Source of the DNA: Pseudoips prasinana
Lineage: Eukaryota; Arthropoda; Insecta; Lepidoptera; Nolidae
DNA length: 64,000 bases
Assembly: GCA_951640165.1 (NCBI GenBank)
Contig: OX621252.1
Span: forward strand, 26,185,934 to 26,249,933
Direction: 5' to 3'
The notes under the pieces are model-generated. The model ran no database searches and was not told where the DNA came from. It saw only the letters and a program-made list of their open reading frames with translations. This document shows, one piece after another, positions 28,938-39,479 of this stretch (position 1 is the first letter of the stretch; every line of letters begins with the position of its first letter). A program made the translations under genes and the position numbers.

Positions 28938-29222
28938 GAGGGTTCCGTACCCAAAGGGTAAAACGGGACCCTATTACTAAGACTTCGCTGCTGTCTGTCG
29001 GTCTGTCCGTCTGTCACCAGGCTGTATCTCATGAACCGTGATAGTTAGACAGTTGACATTTAACAGATGATATATTTCTGCTGCAGCTATAACAAAAAAT
29101 ACAAAAATAAAATATATACAATAAAAAACAAAATAAAATCAATATTTAAGGGGGCTCCCATACAACACACGTAATGGTACGGAACCCTTCGTGCGCAAGT
29201 CCGACTTACACTTGGCCGGTTT
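28938..29222 (+). mobile_element. GGGTTCCGTAC interspersed repeat, full copy
   Basis: Starts GAGGGTTCCGTACCCAAAGG and ends CTTACACTTGGCCGGTTTTT. The middle holds CACCAGGCTGTATCTCATGA. The family is widespread in Lepidoptera in my memory; its mobilisation mechanism is not evident here. Confidence 0.7.
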
Positions 29223-29284
29223 TTTTTTATATCACAGGGGGAATGTCTACGCATCCCACCTACAAAAAGTGTCTGCGGGTGGGT

Positions 29285-29440
29285 ATGTCGGGTATATTAA
29301 CTACTATTATCTAATGACTAAAACCGGGACCGACAGCTTAACGTGCGCTCTGAAGCACGGAGACTCAGAAATTAAACCACTTTGTCGGTCACCCATCTAT
29401 GGACTGACCGCGAGCCTAGTTACTTAACTAGACCGTTGTG
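29285..29440 (-). mobile_element. 5S-rRNA-like SINE, partial
   Basis: Minus strand GGTCAGTCCATAGATGGGTG then ACCGACAAAGTGGTTTAAT. The A-box side GTTAAGTAACTAGGCTCGCG is present. The body continues to about 29285. Confidence 0.6.
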
Positions 29441-30159
29441 AGCAGCTAGATGAGCCACAAGCTAAACCATAGTTTATCTTGTTCGGTATATCTGTGTAAA
29501 TGTACCCTGATTAGATCATCTTAGTGGTTTCTTTGTTTTTATATGGCAGTGATTACTCTATTTTCAGAGCTGTTCTAACCATTCAGTGAGTCTCTGAAAT
29601 GGGTTACGACTGCAGATGGAACGGACTTAATAAAATGCCCTCCCAAAAGCTGAGATCTGAGCTCTCTCAGTGTTTCTTAGGGTACTCAGAAGGAATGCTC
29701 AGGAAGATATTTAATTCAACCAATTTTGGCTCTTTTCTAAAGTCACACATCTATTAGTCCGTACCTTTTTATTAATTACTCCTATATCCTTTATTTACTA
29801 AATCTATAGATAATAGTATCTTCTAGCACTATAAAGTGTACACTCTACGACGCACGTACGTGACCGATTGTACTTTTCAGGGGTGTCAAAATTTATACAT
29901 AGCTGTTTCGGTAGACGTTGGCGTACCTGAAATTTTATCGCAGCTCCACCTTTTGAGTTCAATCATTAATTGAAAATACATAAGGGCCAACTCAAACAGA
30001 CAGAAATTTTTCCATCAGAATCTGGTTGCAACGCCTAGTACCAGATTGTATAGTCTACTGGGTCCAATTTCGAAACTGAATGATGGTTCAACGGGACATA
30101 TGGCTCGTAAAACTGACTGCTGCTGTGGCAGAAGTCCTCAAGCGACGACCATTAATCGA
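29441..30159. other. Unassigned intronic sequence
   Basis: No supported feature. Confidence 0.3.
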
Positions 30160-30360
30160 AAGATGCACGCGTGGCGCATCAATTAAGACAGTCGCCTCGC
30201 CGCTTCGTGTCCCGACTTCGATTGCTGCACAGTACAACTATTTGAGTGACTCATAAATAGTTGTTGTGAGTCTGGGTGTACTATGTGTCTGTCTATTATA
30301 AGTGTCTAAAGTACACCGCGACACAGAGAGTTCCCTAGTGCGGGCGTTGTCTTCCAATAT
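30160..30360 (+). mobile_element. SINE family S2, diverged
   Basis: GATGCACGCGTGGCGCATCA and AGACAGTCGCCTCGCCGCTT, then AACTATTTGAGTGACTCATA and GCGGGCGTTGTCTTCCAAT. The B-box region (CCCGACTTCGATTGCTG) is mutated. Confidence 0.7.
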
Positions 30361-30394
30361 ATAAAATTTTATACACAGCATGAGTAAATCTCGC

Positions 30395-30530
30395 TCATGG
30401 TGGACGGACAATCTTGTGATGATTTCGAGAAGCCGCTCTATGCAGGTACCGTAAGACCGGTTTATTGAGATAATTGTGGGAGACCTTTGTCCAACAGTGG
30501 ACCTCTTTCAGCTGACATGATAGTGCCTAA
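30395..30530 (+). mobile_element. RTE 3'-end fragment
   Basis: TGGTGGACGGACAATCTTGT, GATAATTGTGGGAGACCTTT and GTCCAACAGTGGACCTCTTT then CAGCTGACATGATA match the RTE tail with many changes. Confidence 0.65.
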
Positions 30531-31165
30531 TGCCTATGATGGTGTTAACTGCTATTATTACCTCCAAAAATCACAAATCTAAGTTAACAGCTCGTTCAAC
30601 CCTAAAGGTTTCATTCCCTTTCGTTCAGAAAAACAAACTTGGTTTACGACACTTGGGAAGGTTTATGTGACACAGTTAACGCTAAGCAGTAACACGCTTA
30701 CGCAGTCGAAATGTGGGTCGCCTATAAAGCTATCCACCGTTATTAATTTATGTTAATATTATTGTAAACGGGTATCTGAGATGGATTAATTTTCTTGGCT
30801 CCCAATCCCATTGACAGGTAAAGGAGTTGAAGTTAATTCTTGGTGGATTTCATCTTTTGCAGATGCAGATTCACAATACCTACTCAATATTATCGAATAA
30901 TTAACTCTAACTGGAGAGTAGTTCTGCTTGGGCTAGGCTCTATACCTTATAAACGGAATACCTACGTGAGTGCGAAAGACGTTTCATCGAAATTTGTTTC
31001 TTCGAAAACCTTTCAACGACATCTCTATACTGCGACGCGTTGTTTAATCGACGTCTGGTTACTGTGATGTTTCGTTACATCGAAAAACTTTACTGTGAAC
31101 GATTTGGCAGCGAAAATATCATACTGGGAAGTCTTTTTCAATCGACGTTTTATTACTGCGACGTT
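30531..31165. other. Unassigned intronic sequence
   Basis: 30955-31160 has repeated CGACG/TCGACGT-type motifs (ATCGACGT near 31047 and 31132 with GCGACG), but no clear period. Confidence 0.3.
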
Positions 31166-31312
31166 ATGACGACTGACCAATTAGTCCAGTGCTTATATAG
31201 TGTCGCTGACTGCTAAGCCTGAGGTGGTGCGTTCATTCCCCAGACAGAACAAATCTTTGTGTGATGAGCACGTTTATTGTTGTGGGCAGAATAGTAAACA
31301 AACATCTATTTA
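31166..31312 (+). mobile_element. SINE S4-like degenerate copy
   Basis: GACCAATTAGTCCAGTGCTT and GCGTTCATTCCCCAGACAGA followed by TTTGTGTGATGAGCACGTTT resemble the S4 head and first body module at 59515-59620. Confidence 0.45.
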
Positions 31313-31314
31313 TC

Positions 31315-31655
31315 ATCATCATGTCAGCCGATAGACGACTACAGCTGGACATAGGCTTCCCCAAAGATCTTCACAATTTACTACTCGCATCCAACGGCTT
31401 CCAGTGACCTTCACAAGATCATCGGTCCATCTTGTAGGGGGCCACCCGGCGTCTTCCGATTCGGGGTATCAATACGACATAAATTGTCACTACGCTATCT
31501 CATCTCGTGGGGAGCGTATAAATCGGCTCGAGCGAATATATATCAGAGAATGGGCAGCGGTGTTTTTCTGAATACTATGACCTGCTGCGATACTGCGATC
31601 GCCAACCCTTCTGCCAAGCGTGGCGATTATCGCATAACCTCCGACGGAAAACATA
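31315..31655 (-). mobile_element. RTE copy with inverted halves
   Basis: 31315-31467 is the reversed RTE 3' end (CATCATGTCAGCCGATAGAC, AAGATCATCGGTCCATCTTG). 31480-31655 is the RTE 5' region in + orientation (TCATCTCGTGGGGAGCG, TGCGATCGCCAACCC, CCAAGCGTGGCGATTATCGC). The layout matches twin priming on a short RTE or a fused derivative. No convincing target duplication. Confidence 0.55.
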
Positions 31656-32524
31656 ATAGAACATATTGACCTATATTGACCTATTCTGCAATACCACCTG
31701 CAGAATTAAAAATAAATTAGCCATTAACTTTTTTAGGATAGATACTTGAATAATGCTATTTATTCGTATTATTTGAACTACTTTTTCAGCTAGTCTCCTT
31801 GATTTTCTTTGTGTTGATTGTGATTTTGTTTAATGTTATGTAAATTTCCACAAATATTCTAAATTTTTTACTCTCTTTATCTTTATGTTTTGTCTACCGA
31901 TTTTCTTATTATTTTAGATTTATGAATATTAGCGAAAACTTGTAATTGGCCTTCATCCTTTATTGTATGTTTTATTTCTGTTCTAGCTGTAAGTTTTCTA
32001 GATGAATAAAATAAATAAAATAAACAAACAGTTGTAACTACTATGTATACTACTATACACATAGTAGTTCCACATAGAACTCTGTAAAATCGATACAAAC
32101 ATAACACAAAAACTAACAAATTCCTCTACAACTATTATCATAGGTGTATTAGTATTTACCTAATACAATTGTCTAGTTACGAACTAAACCATACCACTAC
32201 ACACAATAAACAGTCAATTTCAAATATAAAATAATTATATTATAACTTTTAAGTTTTCGAAAGTTAGTAAGTTGCCTTGACTTTTCTAACAAGGTTCAAA
32301 TAATAGTTTATTAAATTGATCATATCAAAACGAGGGAAAACATTTCACATGGGGTGTCTATGGATAGGTCTTCAAAAATAATATTGAGGTTTCTAATATT
32401 ATTCTTTTCTACACTGAATAGTTTGCGCGAGAGATACTTTCAAAGTGGTAAGATGAGTGTACCCCCCCCCCCCCCCCCTTAAAACTAACGCAATTTGATT
32501 TCATTTAATCAACTGAAATACTTG
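31656..32524. other. Unassigned intronic sequence with a C run
   Basis: AT-rich, with no supported gene. 32462-32478 is a run of C, which may be collapsed or miscalled in the assembly. Confidence 0.35.
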
Positions 32525-32575
32525 CTCCTACGGAACCCTTCATGGGCGAGTCCGACTCGCACTTGGCCGGTTTTT
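32525..32575 (+). mobile_element. GGGTTCCGTAC repeat, 3' tip only
   Basis: CTCCTACGGAACCCTTCATG then CGAGTCCGACTCGCACTTGG and CCGGTTTTTT, matching the 3' end of 28938-29222. Confidence 0.65.
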
Positions 32576-33066
32576 TGTGGCTATTGTGGTAAATTTTAAA
32601 TTGATGTTTATGTTATGAAATGGATTTTAACATAGATTATTACGCCACAGCCTTTTTGTTAGCTCGTAGTTGCGGATGCATAATATAACTAGGTATTTTA
32701 TAAAGGTTACAAACGTTCTGCGAAATACCGTCTTCGTTAATTACTATTAAATACAATGGAGTTGAACAATTATTTACGATTTGCAGAAGTGTAGTGAAGT
32801 TTTTAATTAAGGATTTTGATTAAAATGTAAACAAGAGAATTATGAAAAATACTGTGGTGGTGGTAGTACATTTAAAAACAAGGTGCTAGAGATCGAAAAA
32901 AATTGTTTGGAAAAAAATCGAAAAAATATTATTACATATAAAATAAATAAATAAAGGCGTTCTAAATAGAGGGAAAATAAATATTTATTTCAATATATAT
33001 TTTACTATAACAATTTTTCCTAGTAAATACATGGCCGTTTTTGCACCATACAAATCGAAACGAATT
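32576..33066. other. Unassigned intronic sequence
   Basis: AT-rich; no supported feature. Confidence 0.3.
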
Positions 33067-33545
33067 TTATAATTCAGACTTAGCCTTATTCACAATAGTC
33101 TCGGTGTATGTAGTCAAAGCTTCTCGAATACAGATTCTATTTTCAGTCTTGTCTTGTGAAATATCTGGAAGCTGCACCTCCACAGTAAGGCACTTCTCCT
33201 TATTAACTTCTATGCATAGTTTTTGGTCATAATTTCCACGACGATTTGTGATGGGTAAATATATTGTTTATTGACGTTTAGTTTCAACGCAATATTTTCT
33301 AATTTTAGATCAAGTAAGGTTAATAGTTGTTTTTCGTAGTTTTCCTGGTAGCCCTACTCTTTCAATGGATTCTGAAAGCGCAATCTGCAATTTTTTTTGT
33401 TTATTGTGCAAGTCATGAGTTTTTTCTTTTCATTCTTGGATTATTGTGTCTTGTTTTCCTATGGACTGCACAACAGTTTTGATTTGTTACTCCAAAGCAG
33501 CCTCCAGTGACCCTATTTCCTCTTCAGTCAAGCACTAGTATCCAT
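33067..33545 (-). pseudogene. Decayed coding sequence, coiled coil plus C-terminal domain
   Basis: The minus strand carries about 155 codons of protein-like sequence. From an ATG at 33545 it reads LTEEEIGSLEAALE, then a Gln/Lys/Glu-rich stretch (QIKTVVQSIGKQDTIIQE, KEKTHDLHNKQKKLQIALSE) with coiled-coil character. It continues NYEKQLLTLLDLKLENIALK and NYDQKLCIEVNKEKCLTVEV, ending TIVNKAKSEL and a stop. Two in-frame stops (TAA at 33487-33489, TGA at 33430-33432) and frame changes near 33535, 33345 and 33255 break it. No introns are evident, so a processed pseudogene or a dead transposon gene are both possible. I do not recognise the family. Confidence 0.45.
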
Positions 33546-33635
33546 GTATAAATTTTTAGAGGTTCTAAATACACCCTTGAACGGCGAGGGAATTTAAATA
33601 TACACGGACACTCATTACAATCATACATGATTTAA

Positions 33636-33838
33636 CTATATATAGATAACTCTTTATTGCACACCAAGGAAATAAACTTAGAGTTTAAAATTACATTAAG
33701 ATGTAAATAGTACAAGTGGCGGTATTATCGCTAAAAGCGATCTCTTCCACGCAACCGATCAATGGACCAGAACTTTTAGTGAATAGAAAGACGGGGCTAT
33801 AGGTGTACAGATCAAAAGATGGCTGAATATGCCGAAGG
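33636..33838 (-). mobile_element. LINE 3' UTR fragment (GATAACTCTTTATTG type)
   Basis: Reversed LINE end: GTGCAATAAAGAGTTATC with a TA/TC tail, plus GGAAGAGATCGCTTTTAGCG and ATAATACCGCCACTTG. The same 3' region forms the end of the LINE at 37779-38245. Confidence 0.6.
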
Positions 33839-33840
33839 TA

Positions 33841-33975
33841 CAGACGCCAGCACATCCAGCTACTCCAATCTGTCAAATCTCTTTTATTGATTTTCTGCTT
33901 TATTACATCAGCATAAGGTTCATTTTCAATTGGGGAAATTTGACAGATTGGGGTAGCTTGATGTGCTGGCGTCTG
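33841..33975. mobile_element. MITE M1, copy 2 (135 bp)
   Basis: CAGACGCCAGCACATC at the left and its exact reverse complement at the right, between TA dinucleotides (33839-33840 and 33976-33977). A second inner inverted pair (CCAATCTGTCAAAT and ATTTGACAGATTGG) makes the element almost wholly palindromic. Confidence 0.8.
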
Positions 33976-34117
33976 TACATTCAATATAGGTCACATGAAT
34001 AGTAGTCCTGTGCAGCGATTAAACATAAAACACGTGGACACACACGTGGAGGCAAGTACCTTAACCAATACGCCACACGTGAAGTATCGACCGATAGTAT
34101 TATGACACCTAAATATG
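33976..34117. other. Short unassigned gap with a SINE-like remnant
   Basis: 34010-34085 (CCTGTGCAGCGATTAAAC and CACACGTGGAGGC...CCAATACGCCACACGTG) looks like an eroded reversed SINE S2 head. Confidence 0.35.
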
Positions 34118-34123
34118 TTTATT
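34118..34123 (-). promoter_or_regulatory. Poly(A) signal of the antisense gene
   Basis: AATAAA on the minus strand, about 20 bases after the stop codon of the 34142-34738 gene. Confidence 0.6.
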
Positions 34124-34141
34124 TATGATTATATCATTATA

Positions 34142-34738
34142 TCAATAACAAACCCGCGACCCATCTATGTTCAATCCTAGATCAACGCCACCACTAGCAC
34201 ATTTTATCTCCTCGATAGTTTCAGGCTGATCCCTGGCAAACAAATCAGCACGATACACTTTTCTCTCCTCGACATCTTTTTCATTTACCAACAGTATTAA
34301 ATCTTCAGCGACCTTCCTTATATACATGCGGCTCCAACTGCACCCTTCTGCTTGCCAGTAGTGATCTTTCCCTTTGTAAATAACTGCATCTTGGACACCC
34401 ATTAACGGAGGTCGATATTTCAGTATCGCTTCAGACCGTTTGAAAGGAGCTTGATTCGCGCTGGTACAATTTTGACTTATTGCAGCGTCATTTGGATTGG
34501 CTTGTGAGATATTTACCGAACCACACAGTATTGGACCGTCGAGTTTAGCGGCCGCTAAATCCTTCAAGACTTTTAATAGGTAATTATTGGCGTTGTCCCA
34601 GTGGTAAATGTGAGACCAGTATCCAAGAATTTCATTGGGGTCAGTCACATCTTGAGAAAGGAATGTTTGGCCCTCTTCACAATAATCAACAGAATACGCA
34701 CTGCCCAGCAGCAATGTACCAAGGCATATGAACAACAT
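34142..34738 (-). CDS. Secreted cysteine-containing protein, unknown family
   Basis: 198 residues from the ATG at 34738. Residues 1-16 (MLFICLGTLLLGSAYS) form a hydrophobic signal peptide, so the product should be secreted. The mature part has six cysteines (20, 72, 91, 133, 180, 197), enough for three disulfides, and two N-glycosylation motifs (N76-I-S, N90-C-T). G39-Y40-W41 shortly after the first Cys faintly recalls the lipocalin GxW motif, and size would fit, but nothing else supports it. The frame stays open 64 codons further upstream, but CATTTCTTAG at 34756-34765 is a plausible splice acceptor just before the ATG, which favours this start and a separate 5' exon. It lies antisense within the large PH-gene intron. 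The uninterrupted frame, signal peptide and poly(A) signal argue for a real gene. Confidence 0.65.
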   Translation of the reverse strand: MLFICLGTLLLGSAYSVDYCEEGQTFLSQDVTDPNEILGYWSHIYHWDNANNYLLKVLKDLAAAKLDGPILCGSVNISQANPNDAAISQNCTSANQAPFKRSEAILKYRPPLMGVQDAVIYKGKDHYWQAEGCSWSRMYIRKVAEDLILLVNEKDVEERKVYRADLFARDQPETIEEIKCASGGVDLGLNIDGSRVCY

Positions 34739-35014
34739 GATGACAACACTTTTAACTAAGAAATGCTGATGAAAAATTAAGGCTCCGAGATTGTAGTTTC
34801 CTTGTCTTGCTACTTCTAATAATGATTCTGATTCACGAAACATTGATATTATATATGGAGTTCTACTTGATAATGAGGTACTTATTAATGTTTTAAATGA
34901 AGATGAAGTAATTAAGAAGTATATAATCACCTTTCAAATTAGTTTAGTTGTAATTAAACGACATTTTAATCTATGTTCCCCGAAATCATTAGGTTTAATG
35001 TGATTTATTTAGAA
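34739..35014. promoter_or_regulatory. 5' flank of the secreted-protein gene
   Basis: Should hold the 5' leader or first intron. A possible acceptor (CATTTCTTAG, minus strand) ends at 34756. No clear TATA box or initiator could be assigned. Confidence 0.3.
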
Positions 35015-35321
35015 CTAATTGTGCCCCGCGGTTTTACCCACGTTAAACTTTATAAATTATCACAGCTCCTCCCCCTTAGGTGAAAGCGTGATAATATGTA
35101 GCCTATATGTTGACCCGACCTTTTAGTAATATTCATGCAAAATTTCAAATAAATCCACGTAGTACTTTTTAAGTTTAGCCCGGACATACATACAGACAAA
35201 AATTCTAAAAACTATATTTTTGGCTTCGATATCGATTGTAGATCTCGCCCCAAGTATCCTTTGAAAAAAAAATATACCATGTACAGTTTTGACTTTCCTA
35301 CGATTTTATTATATGTATAGA
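35015..35321 (-). mobile_element. Non-autonomous Helitron, family A
   Basis: Minus strand: TCTATACATATAATAAAATC start. The end is GTGGGTAAAACCGCGGGG then CACAATTAG (CTAG changed). It sits about 280 bp upstream of the antisense gene. Confidence 0.75.
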
Positions 35322-35334
35322 TGTTAATAGTACT

Positions 35335-35560
35335 TACGCTACTTGAGTTGGCAAATCGAGAGGGCAAACTAGAACGCTAGCAGGATGCTCGCCACGACCA
35401 CCTGGAACATGGTGCAAAAGAGGGGCCCCGGTGTAGTATACCCCCGTTTCCGTGGCTCCCCCCACCAGGTGCCAAGATAAGTCCACGGCAAAGACACTTT
35501 TTACGGTGGCATGGCTAGTAGGAATGCCCTACTACCTTAACAGAAAATAAAAATAATGTG
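35335..35560 (+). mobile_element. GC-rich retroelement fragment Q, copy 1
   Basis: CCCCCGTTTCCGTGGCTCCC then CACCAGGTGCCAAGATAAGT and CCACGGCAAAG resemble 44200-44270 (CCGCGTTCCCACAGCTCCCC, CATCAGGTGCGAAGAGAGCT, CCACGGCAC). Likely the 3' region of a LINE; class not certain. Confidence 0.45.
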
Positions 35561-36185
35561 TGTGTGCAATTTACACACGACAGAAGTGAAACTTCAGAAA
35601 GCAGCCTACAAGAGAATTACATAAATATAGAGTATCAGGAGTATTAGGATAATTAAAAAGTATATTATTTTTATGAAATTTTTACATAGCTTAGAAATGG
35701 TATTATATTTTAATACAAAATATTAAATTAAATTGGTCAAATTACCACAGACGTGTTATAATCAACATAAATTAATTAAATATCAAATTTTAATATTAAA
35801 TTCACGTGTCATTGCCTCTTCGTTTTAGAAACAACGAGTCTTATTTTGTGACATCTAATTCTTTGTGTCTAATCCAAATTTACACTTCTCAATCAAGGTA
35901 TCAAACCCTAAGGCGTAGAAAGTTCAAAAATTGTGGAGGAACCCGGTTGGAGATCTTGCAACAGTTGAAGATGTTATAAAATTAAATACCTATGTGGAAA
36001 TGCTGTATCGCTGGTTTTCTCACTGCCGACCAATTTCTCAGAGTCGATCTGAATAACAGCTAAATGCGTTTTGGCCGCAGTAAAAGGTGTTGGGATCAGC
36101 CAGATAAATAGAAAAAAATGAAATCTTTTATTTCAGGCCGATTAGTCCATATGGAAATTTCAATTGAATTATAATATTAATAATT
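35561..36185. other. Unassigned intronic sequence
   Basis: No supported feature. Confidence 0.3.
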
Positions 36186-36510
36186 GAATAGCGCGACCGT
36201 CGTTATTAACACAAGGTCCGTCATAATAGTACCTTAATATAGACAGAACCATTGAAAATATGTAGTAAAAATATTAGACTTAAACTAGATAATTAAACAT
36301 AATCTCTTGACAATAACTTGATATGAGCTAGCTAAATATCATTGCTATAATAAAATAAATTTTATAAATGTTTTTATACAATGTGTACCTAAATATCTAT
36401 GTTACTACAAATAATAATGTATACAACTATATTACTACAAACATGTTCTGACTATTTACAAGCGCTTTTTTAAAGTCTACGTGAATAAAAACCTTTTTAT
36501 TTTTATTTAT
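36186..36510 (+). mobile_element. Repeat H, most complete copy
   Basis: Runs from GCGCGACCGTCGTTATTAAC through TAATCTCTTGACAATAACTT to CGTGAATAAAAACCTTTTTA and a T/A tail. AATAAA near the end suits a LINE 3' UTR. Confidence 0.65.
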
Positions 36511-36839
36511 TATTTAATAATAAATACTAATAATAGACAAGCTAGTGTTAGTTAATTACTTAGACTTATAAACTACGTTAGTGTTACCATGAAGATCAGC
36601 AAATATTTTTAATATATGTGCATCCATCCGCCCAGCAGTCATCTTCAGAACTCCATTGCAGCTCCTCCTCAACCTACACACTATAAAGGTGATATATACA
36701 AACGTACGATGACATAAAAATCATCTATGCTAGCATCCGCAAACATACCTAATCAAAGTTCGTGACTGTAATTTTCCTAGCTAACGCTTTGAAACGATTG
36801 CATGCGGTGCAGCTATTCTGTCTGGATATTTTCACACAT

Positions 36840-37055
36840 CACCTGATTAATTACTTAGCACGCAATAACATTGACAATAACTTAATTTAAGTTAGCTGAA
36901 TATCGTTACTATTATAAAATAAATCTTATTGTAAATTATTTCCTACAATCCGTGTACCTATATATCTATATGTACCTAGAAATAATTATATATTACTACA
37001 AACATGTTCTGACTATTTACAAGCGCTTTTTTAAAGTCTACGTGAATTATCAAGA
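36840..37055 (+). mobile_element. Repeat H, second nearby copy
   Basis: TTGACAATAACTTAATTTAA, AATCCGTGTACCTATATATC, CTACAAACATGTTCTGACTA and GCGCTTTTTTAAAGTCTACG. More diverged than the copy at 36186. Confidence 0.6.
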
Positions 37056-37289
37056 AAAAATAAGATTGCCTACTCCACCTTTTACTGTGACTCGGCGTAT
37101 GAAAATGACGATGTGATGTAAAGACGTCAGCTTGAGAGCAAATTACTCAACAGTAAAGAGGCTCGAGAGTTATGATAAAATCTAACGAGTGACAGAAACG
37201 TACGTATAAAAAGGTTGCGATATTAGGCGTTAGGAATTATTTAGCATATGAATGTTTTTATATGTATTTAGATTGTAATAAACACGTAC
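37056..37289. other. Unassigned intronic sequence
   Basis: No supported feature; it borders the minisatellite. Confidence 0.3.
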
Positions 37290-37725
37290 TAAACAATGCT
37301 GGCTTAACAGTCTTGTACCTCATGAAGAATATTAACTTAAACAGTCTCGTACCTACTAAAGAATATTAGCATTAAACAATCTCGTACCTACTAAAGAATA
37401 TTGGTTTAAACAGTCTTGTACCTAATTAAAAATAGTGGCTGAAACAGTTTTGTACCTACTGAAAAATATTGGCTTAAATAATCTTGCACCTACTAAAGAA
37501 TACTGGCTCAACAGTCTTCTGCCTAATGTAGGATATTGGCTTCAACAATCTCGTACTTACGAAAGAATATTGGCTTTAATAATCTTGCACCTACTTAAGA
37601 ATTGGCTTAAATAATCTTGCACCTACTAAAGAATACTGGCTTAACAGTCTTCTACCTAATGAAGAATATTGGATTAAAAAATCTCGTACTTACTAAAGAA
37701 TATTGGCTTAAACAATGTCGAACTA
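37290..37725. repeat. Minisatellite, ~41-bp unit, about 10-11 copies
   Basis: Units of the form CTCGTACCTACTAAAGAATA then TTGGCTTAAACAGT are repeated with variants. A three-unit block (CTTGCACC..., CTTCTGCC..., CTCGTACTT...) recurs twice, near 37475-37590 and 37610-37710, so there is also a higher-order period. No open reading frame follows the period. Confidence 0.8.
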
Positions 37726-37778
37726 ACCGATACTAGTTTAAATATTTCCAATCTACTAAATAATTCAATCCAGGACCA

Positions 37779-38245
37779 GATAGATAGATAGATTAACTCT
37801 TTATTGTACACTAATATTAAAATCATACAGTACAGGAGCATGCAATTAAAAAGTATACAATTGGCGGTCTTATCACTAAAATGTGATCTCTTCCAGACAA
37901 CCAAAGAATGGACAATAATAGGGATTATTTAAGAGGGCAGTTGTCGGTGTACATATACTTTGTTAACAGTACCTATTGGTACTCAGTGCAAGAGCCTACT
38001 ATATATACCAAAATACATACATACTATATACATACATACATACCTATAATAGATAGAAACTTACAAATTAAAATATTACCTACTTGTTCTATCAATGTAT
38101 CCTATAGTGATAGGTAGTAATCCTTTACACTTTGCTGGATGTTGTGTAAACTTTGTGCTTGGCGCACTGTTATTGGCAGTGCATTCCACAAACGAACACT
38201 CTGAACAGCGAAGGATTTATCAAGGAAAGTTGTGGAATGCGCTGG
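37779..38245 (-). mobile_element. LINE 3' end with ORF2 C-terminus
   Basis: Minus strand 38245-38127 reads PAHSTTFLDKSFAVQSVRLW then NALPITVRQAQSLHNIQQS, the RLWNALP...VR...SL pattern of jockey-type ORF2 C-termini. The 3' UTR ends GTACAATAAAGAGTTAATCT followed by (ATCT)n. 5'-truncated, so not functional. Confidence 0.68.
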
Positions 38246-39274
38246 CATTTTTAAATTAAGATTTCAGTGTTATGAGTAGGTGACTTAGTGTTATGGGCAG
38301 GTGAACACGCTACCGACCAACAAGGCAGATCTACATATGTATATATATAAAGAGGCTGTATGCTTTTAATGTTCATCAATCATTTTTTTTCCGTTTGCAC
38401 TTTGTTATCTATATTACACTTCATACAGCGTTTCCAAAAGGGTAATGCAGTTTTGGTTTGGTAATTATTTATATTTTTTAATTCACACGTATATAAATAA
38501 ATAAATAATATAAACAACCAGGACATATCATACCGCCTTATATAGCCTATACTTAAAAAGCTTGAACAATGCATACCTACTAGAAAACGTAAAGAAAACG
38601 TTATTTACATTTTTTTTGCATACCTATACACAAATAACTTAAGCTAACCGTTATAATACCTGGACTCCACAAAAATTACATTATTTTGAAAAATAGCTGA
38701 TACTCTCATACTGCTGGACTGATATTGACCGATATTGATAGCTAAAAACCATAGCAAAGAAATTGGCTTTCAAATGAAAAAATAAACCACATCAAAATGG
38801 GTCCATTCGATAGAGAGCTACAATGCCACAGACCGACACACTTACACACACAGACAGACAAAAATCGACGTCAAACTTATAACACCCCACTTTTTGTGAC
38901 GGGGGTTAAACACCCGAGACAAATAGAAATATTTGTGAACACAAATATTTGCCTTGTGTGAGATCGAACCCGGAACCGTTGACTCTTACTAATAACTGGC
39001 AAAAACTGAGTCGTGTCGGACCTCTGAGTGATGTGTACACTGCTACTTCTTTCACTGTTTATAAATGAACAGTTATTGATCCAAATTTTAAAAAATTAGT
39101 TGTTGTTGCCATATAAATAATCCCTATTTAACTAATTACATATGAAGGTTTCGTACTAAATCTTGCCAATAAAGCTGAATGGATTTGGATAAAATCGGCC
39201 ATACAGATTGTTTATTACCTGAATTAACATTACATATGAAGAGATAACCGTGTAGCCATGTTGATAAAAAAATA
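38246..39274. other. Unassigned intronic sequence
   Basis: No supported gene. 38750-38910 (AAATGGGTCCATTCGATAGA...GACGGGGGTTAAACACC) looks like a repeat tail, and 38915-38990 like a reversed tRNA-type SINE head (GGTTCCGGGTTCGATCTCAC). Confidence 0.35.
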
Positions 39275-39478
39275 AATATCTTAGACAACTAGCACATTGC
39301 TATCTGATTCCAAATTAATCAAACACTATACAATTGCAACCAGACACACATATAACTAATAGACACAGTACAAATAATTGTACTCATCACACAAAGATTT
39401 GTCCCGAGTGGGGATCAAACCCACGACCTCTGGCTTACCAGTCAGGCTCACTAATTACGAGACTAATGTGCAGTCGGT
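39275..39478 (-). mobile_element. SINE family S4
   Basis: Minus-strand head CTCGTAATTAGTGAGCCTGA then GTCGTGGGTTTGATCCCCAC. The body TTTGTGTGATGAGTACAATT ends with ATCAGATAGCAATGTGCTAG. Confidence 0.7.
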
Positions 39479-39479
39479 C

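Noticed and set aside
32462..32478. C homopolymer as a functional element
   Set aside because: Most likely a simple repeat or sequencing/assembly artefact.
34739..34930. N-terminal extension of the secreted protein to residue 262
   Set aside because: The extension would place the signal peptide internally, and a plausible splice acceptor lies just before the ATG at 34738.
37290..37725. CRISPR-like array
   Set aside because: The units are directly adjacent variants with no constant repeat plus unique spacers, and the context is a eukaryotic intron; it is a minisatellite.
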